Part shown: positions 36,865-44,793 of the stretch, in pieces
How positions within the stretch are numbered: the stretch's first letter is position 1
How the letters are laid out: each line of letters begins with the position of its first letter
From: Novosphingobium profundi
Lineage (GTDB): Bacteria; Pseudomonadota; Alphaproteobacteria; Sphingomonadales; Sphingomonadaceae
Direction: 5' to 3'
Assembly (NCBI RefSeq): GCF_018491765.1
Contig: NZ_JABWCU010000007.1
Coordinates: 124,001 to 188,000 of the forward strand
Length of the DNA stretch: 64,000 nucleotides
Notes under the pieces: model-generated
What the model saw: the letters and a program-made list of their open reading frames with translations, nothing else
Databases searched by the model: none
What the model was told of the DNA's origin: nothing
Translations under genes and position numbers: made by a program

Positions 36865-37869
36865 GTGCCCGATCCCAATTTGCTCGACCCGCCTCAGGCG
36901 GGCAGCCGAGCCCGTTTCGCGGACGGATTCGGGCAGCGCTTCCTGGTGACCGTCGACACCGAGGAGGAATTCGACTGGGACAAGCCGCTCGATCGCGAAG
37001 GCCACACGCTGCTGACCGTCCCGGCGCTGCGCAAGTTTCAGGAATTCTGCGAAGGTTTCGGGGTCGTGCCGGTCTACATGGTCGACTATCCGATCGTGAG
37101 CACCCCGTTCGCAGACCAGGCGATCGGCGAAGCGGTCCGGGCCGGGCGCGCCGAAATCGGCATCCAGCTCCACCCTTGGGTCAATCCGCCCTTCGAAGAG
37201 GACGTGACCGCCTTCAACAGTTTCGTAGGCAACCTTCCCCGCCCGCTGGAAGAGGAGAAGCTGCGCCGCCTCAAGGCCCGCATCGAGGACGTGTTCGGCG
37301 TAACTCCAGTGATTTACCGAGCCGGGCGCTACGGACTCGGCCCCCGGACCGCCGCGATCCTGCAGGACAACGGCATCGCGATCGACACCTCGGTGCGCAC
37401 GCATTTCGACTATGCCAGCGAAGGCGGCCCCAATTACCGGTCGCACCCGCTGCATCCCTATTGGGTGGGCGCGGAAAGGCGGTTGCTCGAACTGCCGCTC
37501 ACCACGCTCTACTGGGGTCTGCTGCGCCAGCTCGGCAATCTTATCTACCCCCGCCTCTGGCGTGTCCCCCCGGTGCGCGGCATGCTCGCACGTCTCGGAC
37601 TTCTCGAACGTATCCCGCTCACCCCCGAAGGCATCACTCCGCAGGAAGCCATGCGCGGCGTGGACATCGCGATCGACGAGGGACTGCCGGTTCTCGTCTT
37701 CTCGTTCCACAGCCCCTCGCTCGCGCCGGGTCATACTCCCTATGTACGCAACGAAGACGATCTCGATGCCTTGTACGACTGGTGGCGCACCCTTTTCGGC
37801 TATCTGGCCCAGCGTGACGTCGCGCCGACGAGCGTTCGCGAGATCATGTCCAGCGTGACGTTGGCCTAA
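36865..37869 (+). CDS. Polysaccharide deacetylase family protein (WalW-like)
   Basis: A 334-residue protein of the carbohydrate esterase 4-like superfamily. The early RFLVTVDTEEEFDWD contains the Asp pair of the catalytic site, HPWVNPPF the metal-site His, and RAGRYGLGP a later conserved arginine motif. No signal peptide is visible. The likely role is deacetylation of an N-acetylated sugar polymer, or a related hydrolysis, in envelope or capsule work. Start GTG at 36865 with GAGGAA upstream. It lies close behind the DUF2336-like kinase gene on the same strand. Confidence 0.88.
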   Translation: MPDPNLLDPPQAGSRARFADGFGQRFLVTVDTEEEFDWDKPLDREGHTLLTVPALRKFQEFCEGFGVVPVYMVDYPIVSTPFADQAIGEAVRAGRAEIGIQLHPWVNPPFEEDVTAFNSFVGNLPRPLEEEKLRRLKARIEDVFGVTPVIYRAGRYGLGPRTAAILQDNGIAIDTSVRTHFDYASEGGPNYRSHPLHPYWVGAERRLLELPLTTLYWGLLRQLGNLIYPRLWRVPPVRGMLARLGLLERIPLTPEGITPQEAMRGVDIAIDEGLPVLVFSFHSPSLAPGHTPYVRNEDDLDALYDWWRTLFGYLAQRDVAPTSVREIMSSVTLA

Positions 37870-37978
37870 AACAGTACGCGAAGAGAATTTTTGCGCATTG
37901 CGACGCTTGCCTAGCCGACCCGGCCAAGCTAACGCGGGCGTCGCCGGGCGATGCCGATATCGCCGGGCGGCACGGTTG

Positions 37979-38054
37979 GGGCCTGTAGCTCAGCGGTTAG
38001 AGCTGGCCGCTCATAACGGCTAGGTCGCGGGTTCGAATCCTGCCGGGCCCACCA
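37979..38054 (+). tRNA. tRNA with CAU anticodon, likely tRNA-Ile2 (lysidine type)
   Basis: A 76-base gene with encoded CCA. The acceptor stem GGGCCTG pairs with CGGGCCC, with one G-U pair. The anticodon loop CTCATAA has CAT at 38012-38014. The anticodon stem, GGTCGC variable region and GC-rich acceptor resemble ileX rather than elongator tRNA-Met, so the anticodon C is probably modified by TilS to read AUA. The sequence alone cannot prove this. Confidence 0.85.
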
Positions 38055-38106
38055 CCTTCGCCACCGCTGGCGACGGCGTGTGTCCAAAAATCGGCACCCG
38101 AAGGGT

Positions 38107-38183
<77 letters not shown>

Positions 38184-38588
38184 ATTCGACAATTCCCGAT
38201 ATTGCGGATCAACAGCGCACCATGATCTCCATCTCAGTGGATCAGGTTCGGTGCTGCCGTACAGCGATTCGAAAATACGCACATTCGCGGCGCAAAGTGC
38301 GGGTCGCTGACAGGCAACTATAGGCAATTCCGGGGACGCCCGGTCGGACGAGTCCGGGAATAACTCAGACCAGCACAATCGGGTTCTTCAAGTTCACAAT
38401 CGACATGGGCTGCGATCTTTGCCGCAAGAACGAGTTTAAAACAGAGGGCATCATCGCGGCCGACGCCAAGCTGACGGCGCGCACCAAACACTTGCCCGTC
38501 TGGGACGTGCTCTTAACCGAGCATAAGCTGCTCTGCGAAAACCAAGACATCGGCGCGGACACACGCCCTCCGGTCACCTAGGACTCGG
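38184..38588. other. 405-bp stretch between tRNA-Pro and IS element
   Basis: No convincing full gene. One open frame at 38405-38581 is listed separately. The stretch is lower in GC than the flanks, and a tRNA gene followed by an IS is a frequent site of past integration. No copy of the tRNA 3' end is visible downstream in the window. Confidence 0.4.
38405..38581 (+). pseudogene. Possible gene fragment beside IS
   Basis: A 58-residue frame starting MGCDLCRKNEFKTEGIIAA and ending at a TAG just before the IS left end. The frame stays open upstream for 17 more codons without a start, so it may be the 3' remnant of a longer gene. A CxxC pair is present near its start. No family is recognised and no ribosome site is seen. 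It might equally be noise. Confidence 0.25.
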
Positions 38589-39431
38589 GCGTAAACTCAT
38601 AAAATTTCTTGAGGTTTGACGGCCATCCTGATTCAGAGCCCTGCATATCGGAGGGTTAGATGGCACGGCGACGTTACGAACTGACGGATCGGGAGTGGGC
38701 AATCATCGAGCCCTTGCTTCCCAACAAGCCGCGCGGCGTGGCGCGAGTAGACGATCGCCGGGTCCTCAACGGGATCATGTGGCGTTTCCGCTCTGGCGCC
38801 ACCTGGGCCGAAGTGCCGGATCGCTATGGGCCCTCGACAACGTGCTACAACCGGTTCGTACGCTGGCGCAAAGCCGGCGTCTGGGACCGGCTGCTGTCAG
38901 CCGTCTCAGCCGACTACGAGGGTGATCTGGTCATGATCGATTCCACCTGTGTTCGCGTCCACCAGCATGGTGCGACGGGTAAAAGGGGGGATCCTGCGAT
39001 CGTGGCATGGGACGTTCCCGGGGCGGCCTTACCAGCAAACTCCACGCTCTTGTCGATGCTCGCGGACGTCCTATCGGATTGCGACTGACCGGCGGGCAGG
39101 TCCACGACGCATGCGAGGCCGAGGCCCTGATCGAAGTCATTCCTGAAGGCGCCACTCTCCTGGGTGACAAGGGCTATGACAGCAATGCCATACGCGAGGC
39201 AGCCGCGGCTCGGGACATCTGGGCCAACATTCCCAACCGCTCCAACCGCAAAAAACGCTTCGGCTTCTCGCCGTGGCTCTACAAGCAGCGCAATCTGGTC
39301 GAACGCTTCTTTAATCGGATCAAGCAATTCCGGGGCATCGCGACGCGATACGACAAGTGCCCCGAAAACTACCTCGCCGCCATCAAGCTCGTCTGCGTAC
39401 GCCTCTGGTGCGGGGCGTAATGAGTCTACGC
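38589..39431 (+). mobile_element. IS5-family insertion sequence (IS427-like group)
   Basis: An element of about 0.84 kb. The end repeats are GCGTAAACTCAT (38589-38600) and, read on the other strand, GCGTAGACTCAT (39431-39420), matching at 11 of 12 positions. The transposase of two overlapping frames fills the inside. The exact ends and target duplication are uncertain: a CTAG lies close outside each end (38578-38581 and 39433-39436), but the distances to the repeats differ. No second copy is in the window. Confidence 0.8.
38660..39420 (+). CDS. IS5-family transposase, two frames joined by -1 frameshift
   Basis: DDE transposase split in two frames. The first (38660-39088) starts MARRRYELTDREWAIIEPLLP, carries a DUF4096-like N-terminal domain and the first catalytic Asp (MIDSTCVRVHQHG). 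The second, entered near 38983-38990, continues MGRSRGGLTSKLHALVD, with the second Asp (LLGDKGYDS) and a final Glu (NLVERFFNRIK). The join is at AAAAGGGGGG (38981-38990); slipping back by one base on the G run gives HGATGKRGGSCDRGMGRSRGG, the continuous sequence expected for this family. Two-frame transposases of the IS427 group use a programmed shift, so it may be functional. Confidence 0.85.
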
Positions 39432-39565
39432 GCTAGACCATTCGTTCACCTTCCAGGGCATCCAACGTGGACCGGCCGAGTAAGCTTTGCCGGCAATGCC
39501 CACCCCCGATTCCGGGCCGGATCGATCGAGCAGCCCCCGGTTTCGTGCGGAGAGCGGACTTGCAG

Positions 39566-40111
39566 CTAACGGCAGCAGAACGGGACGAGAAATGGCACGC
39601 GAAGGGCCAGCGGGCGCAGCCCGGCCGACAGGAGCGCGAGGAGTACCATGCCCAGTACCGAGGCCAGCTCGGCCGACGCGGCCGAGGCCGGTACAAAGCT
39701 GCGAAACAGCGGCTGCATCATGCTCATCGCCAACATCATGGCCAGGAACAGCAGTCCCGAACGCAGCGCGAACGTCGACCAGCGCGCGAGGATTTCCCAA
39801 CGCGTGGGCTGCCCGCGGGCAAGGCCCGGCCACTGGCATACGAGCGCGACAAGCGCCATGATCGCGCTCGTCGCGGGCAAGAGCGCGAGATGGACCGCCA
39901 CGCTGGCGAAAGGATCGAAGCCGGTGGACGAACAGATCGACTGCATCGTGAAATAGGCCAGAGCGCCATCGAGGCGCGCGCCGAGCACGGTTCCGCCCGC
40001 GCACAGGGCCATGTCGCGCAGCAGCCGCACCGCGGCGCTTTCGGTGCCCGCAGCGCGAAGGTCTTGCGCGAAGGAAACGTGTCCTGGCAGGAAGTTGCTC
40101 CCGTTGATCAT
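39566..40111 (-). CDS. Membrane protein of unknown function
   Basis: A 181-residue integral membrane protein with four probable helices, near residues 30-52, 68-92, 106-130 and 143-180. No family or motif is recognised. It lies 66 bases downstream of a D-serine dehydratase gene on the same strand, and the IS element lies 135 bases beyond its stop. A transporter or channel of some kind is possible but not shown by the sequence. Confidence 0.6.
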   Translation of the reverse strand: MINGSNFLPGHVSFAQDLRAAGTESAAVRLLRDMALCAGGTVLGARLDGALAYFTMQSICSSTGFDPFASVAVHLALLPATSAIMALVALVCQWPGLARGQPTRWEILARWSTFALRSGLLFLAMMLAMSMMQPLFRSFVPASAASAELASVLGMVLLALLSAGLRPLALRVPFLVPFCCR

Positions 40112-40177
40112 CGCCCGTCTCTAGCCAAGCCCGCCCAGACTAGCTTTGACCCGGCGCAAAGGCCAGACAAAGCGCGG

Positions 40178-41488
40178 CTAATCGAGCCAGGCACGAAAAG
40201 CCGGATCGGGCACCAATGCGCCGCCGGTCGACCAGACGAGGTGGATCGCCCGCTCGCGCTCGGCGCCGATGCCGAGGCGCGCAAGCAGGGCCTCGCCCTC
40301 ACCCGTGTGCAACAGGCGCACGGGACCCGAAAGACCTGCGGTTGCGGAAGGTTCGAGGCGCAGGCCCGCTTCGCGGTAAAGCCGCCGGACGTGACCAAGC
40401 AGAATGGCATCGGCTTCGGTCAGGATTCCGGCAAGATGGGTACGCATCATGTCCGCCACGAGCCGCGAGGCCTGCGTCACGGCGAGTCCGTCAGCGAGCG
40501 TCCGGCCATCGAGACCGAAATCGTAGACGCTGCGCGCCTCGTTCCTGCCGGCCAGCATCTGCACCAGCATGCAGGGCGCAGCGACTGGCTCCACGAAGAG
40601 GCAATGCACGTCCGCTCCGAAGGCCTGTCGCAGTCCCCAGGCGATGCCGCCCGGAGCCCCACCGATCCCGCATGGCAGATAGACGAAGAGCGGCCGGTCC
40701 GGCCCCACGGCCAGCCCCAGTGTCTCCAATTGTGCCTTAACTTCAGGAGCCGCTGCGGCATAGCCGAGGAAAAGTGCGGCCGAGCGCTCATCGTCAACGA
40801 AATGGGCCGCCGGATCGGCCTCGGCTTCGGCGGCGGCAAGGCGCACCGCGCTGATGTAGTCGCTCGCATGCTCGATCACCCGGGCGCCCGCCTGGCGAAG
40901 ACGCTGCTTCTTCCAGGTCCTGGCATCGCGCGACATATGGACTTCGACCGAGAAACCCAGCGCCCGCCCGATCAGCCCCACGCTGAGCCCGAGGTTGCCG
41001 GTGCTGGCCACCAGCAGGCGGTGATGGCCAAGACAGACCCGCGCGCCCGCGCTGGCAAGCGCCGCGAAACCGTCGCCCGGGCGCGCCACGCCGGTCCGAA
41101 TCGCCACCTCGTAGGCATGCTGCGCGACTTCATGGAAGCCACCGCGCGCCTTGACCGAACCGGCGACGGCGAGGCTGTCGTCGCGTTTGAGCACGAGCCT
41201 TGCCTCTCCGCCCAGCGTCGCCCCCGCCATCCCCGCATCCAGTTCCGTCAGCGGCGAGACGATCCCGTCCTCTCCAACGCTGTCGGGGAAGAGCGTCCGG
41301 AAGAGCGGTTGCATCGTGCGCCATCGCTCGCAGGCCTGCACGTAGTCGGAGCGCGAAAAGGCCTTCTCGCGGTCTGGAAATCCTGTGGCCTGGTAGTCCG
41401 GGTTGGCCCAGAGCACCGGGGCACTCTCGCGAATTCGGGTTTCGATCGTCACCTCGCCTACCTGCGCCAGCCCCGGCGCGAAGTCCAC
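40178..41488 (-). CDS. dsdA: D-serine dehydratase (D-serine ammonia-lyase)
   Basis: A PLP-dependent enzyme of 436 residues converting D-serine to pyruvate and ammonia. The PLP-binding Lys lies in AVAGSVKARGGF, and the Gly-rich phosphate-binding loop is STGNLGLSVG. CGIGGAPGG is another conserved glycine stretch, and the length fits DsdA. GTG at 41488 is the start. No DsdC-type regulator or permease is beside it. It lies 29 bases after a TadE-like gene on the same strand, which may be chance. Confidence 0.92.
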   Translation of the reverse strand: MDFAPGLAQVGEVTIETRIRESAPVLWANPDYQATGFPDREKAFSRSDYVQACERWRTMQPLFRTLFPDSVGEDGIVSPLTELDAGMAGATLGGEARLVLKRDDSLAVAGSVKARGGFHEVAQHAYEVAIRTGVARPGDGFAALASAGARVCLGHHRLLVASTGNLGLSVGLIGRALGFSVEVHMSRDARTWKKQRLRQAGARVIEHASDYISAVRLAAAEAEADPAAHFVDDERSAALFLGYAAAAPEVKAQLETLGLAVGPDRPLFVYLPCGIGGAPGGIAWGLRQAFGADVHCLFVEPVAAPCMLVQMLAGRNEARSVYDFGLDGRTLADGLAVTQASRLVADMMRTHLAGILTEADAILLGHVRRLYREAGLRLEPSATAGLSGPVRLLHTGEGEALLARLGIGAERERAIHLVWSTGGALVPDPAFRAWLD

Positions 41489-41517
41489 CAGCTTGCCCCG
41501 AGCCGGTGCGAGGCTCG

Positions 41518-41964
41518 TCAGCCAACGACAGGGAAACAGGCGCTCGCGACGAGATCATAAGGGAGAAAGGGCACCATCCGCTTCAGCGGAGAGGCCACGG
41601 CATGCGTGATCGTGACCGCATTGGCATTCGTATCGCCCTTGCACGTAGTGCCCGAAGCCACGCTCACCTCGCTTGTCGCGACCGTCACGCCATAGGCCGC
41701 GGCCCGCGCGACAGCGAAGGCGCGCTGCGCGTCGGAACTGGCGCAGGCGCTGTCCACCGACATGCAGCGCGCCGTCGAATAGGCGACTTCGTCGAGCGTG
41801 GACTTGGTCCAGTAGGTCAGCCCCGCCTGGATCAGACCGAAGAGAAGAACGAGGAAGACCGGCGCCACGAAGGCGAATTCGACGATCGTCGCGCCCCGCG
41901 CATCCCGTGCGAGACCACTCACGCGCCCTGGCAAGCGGATCAGTCGGTGGTTCTCGGTCCTCAT
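41518..41964 (-). CDS. TadE-like pilus assembly protein
   Basis: A 148-residue pseudopilin-like protein. The N-terminal DARGATIVEFAFVAPVFLVLLFGLIQAGL is the TadE signature: a Glu after a short positively charged leader at the prepilin-peptidase site, then a hydrophobic helix. The mature domain has two cysteine pairs. It would be processed by the TadV/CpaA peptidase and help build Flp/Tad pili. It begins 2 bases after the stop of another TadE-like gene. No tadA, tadB, tadC, flp or cpaB gene is in this window, so the core apparatus must be elsewhere. Confidence 0.88.
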   Translation of the reverse strand: MRTENHRLIRLPGRVSGLARDARGATIVEFAFVAPVFLVLLFGLIQAGLTYWTKSTLDEVAYSTARCMSVDSACASSDAQRAFAVARAAAYGVTVATSEVSVASGTTCKGDTNANAVTITHAVASPLKRMVPFLPYDLVASACFPVVG

Positions 41965-41966
41965 GG

Positions 41967-42497
41967 CTATTGCAGACGCACCGTTGTCGCCTGCGACAGC
42001 CTGGCACCCGAAAGCAGGCTCTGCGGGACGAGCACCGGCGTGTAGCTCTGCGAAGCGCGGATCGTGAGGTAATAACCCGCTACCGAATTCGCGGTCACGT
42101 TGTTGCCGGTGCACGTCGCCCCGCAGGTAAACGAGGTATAGGTCGCATCGCTCCGCAGGCACGCGCAAGTCCGATTGGTATTGGTGCAAGCCCCCTCCTC
42201 CCCGTTGCACGAAACGCTGACCGCGAGGTCCTGGTTCTCGGCCATGTTGCGCACGTAGGCGGGAAGATTGGCGAAATCGACGTTTTCACCCGCGTTGAAC
42301 GCGCGCACCGCCGCCGCCGAGATCGCCTCGTTGATCGAGCCGCGCGCGATGTAATACCCGCCGAAGTCGAGCGCGACCATGATCAGCACGAACAGGACGC
42401 TCGTCCAGGCCGCGAATTCGGTAAGCGCGATACCCGCATGATCATCGCGCAGGCGAACGAGCGCAGATCGCGCGTTGTCGATCCAAAGAGCCATCAT
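41967..42497 (-). CDS. TadE/TadG-like pilus-associated protein
   Basis: A 176-residue protein with the pseudopilin-like start DHAGIALTEFAAWTSVLFVLIMVALDFGGYY: a Glu two residues after the Leu of the processing site and a membrane helix. Six or more cysteines follow in a compact block (about residues 95-140), so disulfides are likely in the exported part. Its ATG overlaps the stop of the 699-residue TadG-like gene by 4 bases (ATGA). It is the middle gene of a three-gene set. Confidence 0.85.
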   Translation of the reverse strand: MMALWIDNARSALVRLRDDHAGIALTEFAAWTSVLFVLIMVALDFGGYYIARGSINEAISAAAVRAFNAGENVDFANLPAYVRNMAENQDLAVSVSCNGEEGACTNTNRTCACLRSDATYTSFTCGATCTGNNVTANSVAGYYLTIRASQSYTPVLVPQSLLSGARLSQATTVRLQ

Positions 42498-44554
42498 TTC
42501 ACCAGTTTGATCGCGCTGTTGCCACTGCCACTGTTGGCATCGATCACCGTCTGGCAGGCCGTGCCCGCCGCCGCGCCGCCGGTCATCTTGATGTAGTTGG
42601 CGATAAGCGTGAAACAGGCCCCCGAACCTGACGTCGAGTTGCCCCCGGCCATCTTGATCTGCGCATTGGGAAAGTGCACCGCGCCCTGGAAGTCGTTGGC
42701 GCTGCCCCCGGTCCAGTCAACGTTGTCGCCGGTGGTGCTGTCGATGAGGAGATCGGCAAGGTAGCTGCCCGAAAGCGTACTGGTCGATGCCACCAGCTTG
42801 GTCTTGGCGCCACCCGAAAGGCTGAAGGTGTCGTTGAGCACGAAGGTCACGTCGACGCCGGCCATGTCATATCCCGAGACCGAGACTCCTTCGAGGGTGT
42901 TGCCGTAGGTCTGCCCCGTCAGCGACGAGGTATAGGGCCAGGTCGTGCCGCCCGTGCCGTTCACGAAGGATCCGTCGATCGTATAGCGTCCCTTGCCGAA
43001 CAGCGCCGAACCCGCGATCTTCATGTCGCCATTGATGTAGTGGTTCGCCGTCGCGCCGAAGACGATGCGGCTACCGCCCGCCGTCGTGATGTCGCCGTTG
43101 GCGCTGAACTTGCCATCGCCCATGATCATCACCGCCGAGCCCGACAGCGTGATCGCGTCGTCGGCGTTGTCCGGCCCGATATAGACATCGCCCGTGCCCA
43201 AGGCCATCGCGCTGCCACCGCCCACGCTGACGCCCTTGGTCGCGACGAACGTGCCCTCGCCCAGAAGCATGGTGCTGCCACCCGAAATCGCCACACTTGC
43301 AAACGTGTGCTTGCCCACCCCCATGGTCAGGGTCGAGCCGCCCGACAGGCTCAGATCGCCGTTGACCACGACATCGCCCGCGCCCTTGGTGTTGGTGCCG
43401 GCAAACTTGATCGTGTTGCTGGCCCCGATCCACAGCACGCCCTTGCCGATCGTCACCCCGCTCGACCCGGTGCTGAATCCGCCGTTCACGTAGAGATTGT
43501 CGTCACCGAAGGTGAGCGTGTTGCCGCTGTTGGACAGGCCCGAGTTGATGTAGATGTTCGAGCCGCTCGCGAACTTGACGGTAAGGCCGCCGCTGATCGA
43601 AAGGCTGCCGATGCAGTAGGTCCCGGCGGGCACCGTGTACGTTGCCGTGCTGGCGTTGAAATAGGAATAGTAGGGGCTGCTGGCGCTGGGGCTGTAGGTC
43701 AGCTTCCAGTCGACGGGCGTCCCGCATGTCGAGGTCGTCGGACTGCTCGGCGAAGGGATCGCATCGTAGCTGCCGAGCAAGGCGCGCGCCGCGTTGAGCG
43801 TGGCATCGTCGGCCCAGGGGTCGACGAGGGTCGTACTGGAATTGACGAGCTTGCTGGCGATATTCCCATTGTACGAGGGGTAGTTGTACGATCCGGCATA
43901 GCGCGCCGAATTGGCCGTGATGTACCCCCATGTCTGCGTGATGTCGCCGCCTCCCGCGATCACGTCGCTGGCGACGATCCCCGTCGATTCCATGTCGATC
44001 GAACCCACCGCCGCGACCGAACAGTTCGGCGCGTTGATCGAGGCGCCCCCGTTCATGGTTAGGGCATCGTCGTCGCTCGACAATGCGAGGAAGCAAGGCG
44101 CGGCCCAGTCGTTCTCTCTTGCGAGCGAGGCATAGGCGCTCGACGTCACCGCATATGTGCCCGTAAAGCCCAGTACGCGCGCCAACGTGAACGGCACGCG
44201 CGAGGTCACCGTCACCTTGACCGCACTATCACCCGAGGAAGGATAGTCGTCGATCACTTGCGCGGTGACTGTTGCCGTGCCGACCCCGTTGACGCGCCCC
44301 AGGTCGTCGGCCGTGGGTTGCAGCACCGCGACGTCCGGATCCGCCTTGTAGGCCATAGCCGCTGCGAGCGCGGCCATGTCGGCGGCGCGCTGGTTGACGA
44401 TGCGCTCCTCGATGCCGCGATTGACGTCAAAGGCGAGCCCGATGCTGCCGAAGACGACCGGAAGCGACAGCCCGACGATGAGGCCGATGCCCCCTCGCCG
44501 ATCCGTTCGCAGTCGCTTCAACCATCCTGCGCAGAGCCGCACCATCAAATCCAT
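42494..44554 (-). CDS. TadG-like protein with long repetitive Gly/Ser/Thr-rich region
   Basis: About 686 residues from ATG 44554 (a TTG at 44593 gives 699). The N terminus has the TadG pattern: DRRGGIGLIVGLSLPVVFGSIGLAFDVNRGIEERIVNQRAADMAALAAAMAY, with a helix, then a DUF2134-like part. From about residue 160 it becomes a long Gly/Ser/Thr/Asn-rich region in which short strand-like units with GD, GG and VNG turns recur (about 300-550), such as GDVVVNGDLSLSGGSTLTMGVG. This resembles a beta-helix like those in polymer-forming or adhesin-like proteins. No vWA metal motif is seen, unlike the other TadG protein in this window. Its start codon lies 148 bases before the GGAAC promoter of the divergent kinase gene. 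Confidence 0.82.
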   Translation of the reverse strand: MDLMVRLCAGWLKRLRTDRRGGIGLIVGLSLPVVFGSIGLAFDVNRGIEERIVNQRAADMAALAAAMAYKADPDVAVLQPTADDLGRVNGVGTATVTAQVIDDYPSSGDSAVKVTVTSRVPFTLARVLGFTGTYAVTSSAYASLARENDWAAPCFLALSSDDDALTMNGGASINAPNCSVAAVGSIDMESTGIVASDVIAGGGDITQTWGYITANSARYAGSYNYPSYNGNIASKLVNSSTTLVDPWADDATLNAARALLGSYDAIPSPSSPTTSTCGTPVDWKLTYSPSASSPYYSYFNASTATYTVPAGTYCIGSLSISGGLTVKFASGSNIYINSGLSNSGNTLTFGDDNLYVNGGFSTGSSGVTIGKGVLWIGASNTIKFAGTNTKGAGDVVVNGDLSLSGGSTLTMGVGKHTFASVAISGGSTMLLGEGTFVATKGVSVGGGSAMALGTGDVYIGPDNADDAITLSGSAVMIMGDGKFSANGDITTAGGSRIVFGATANHYINGDMKIAGSALFGKGRYTIDGSFVNGTGGTTWPYTSSLTGQTYGNTLEGVSVSGYDMAGVDVTFVLNDTFSLSGGAKTKLVASTSTLSGSYLADLLIDSTTGDNVDWTGGSANDFQGAVHFPNAQIKMAGGNSTSGSGACFTLIANYIKMTGGAAAGTACQTVIDANSGSGNSAIKLVK

Positions 44555-44701
44555 TCCAAACGCCAAAATTTTCAGAGCCCAAGTCGCATACAAAGGTTAA
44601 TCAACATTTCATAAATCCCGGTACTTACCGAATTTTTGCGAATGGGGGCGACCGCACGCATACAATTTTACAACCGACCAACGACAAAGCGAAATTTCCC
44701 T

Positions 44702-44726
44702 GGAACCAAGCCCGGCACCGCGCGTT
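44702..44726 (+). promoter_or_regulatory. EcfG-type (general stress response) promoter of kinase cluster
   Basis: GGAAC (44702-44706), 16 bases, then CGTT (44723-44726): an exact match to the alphaproteobacterial EcfG sigma factor promoter consensus GGAAC-N16-CGTT. A transcript from about 44733 would have a leader of roughly 60 bases before ATG 44794. Confidence 0.75.
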
Positions 44727-44793
44727 ACCCGTCTCGATCTGATCAGCTGAAACCGGGTCCCTCCCGCGGTTCGAGGGCCTCTTGAGAGTATTT

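Noticed and set aside
38578..39436. CTAG next to each end of the IS as target duplication
   Set aside because: The distance from CTAG to the inverted repeat differs between the ends (7 versus 1 base), so it may be coincidence; not counted as a firm duplication.
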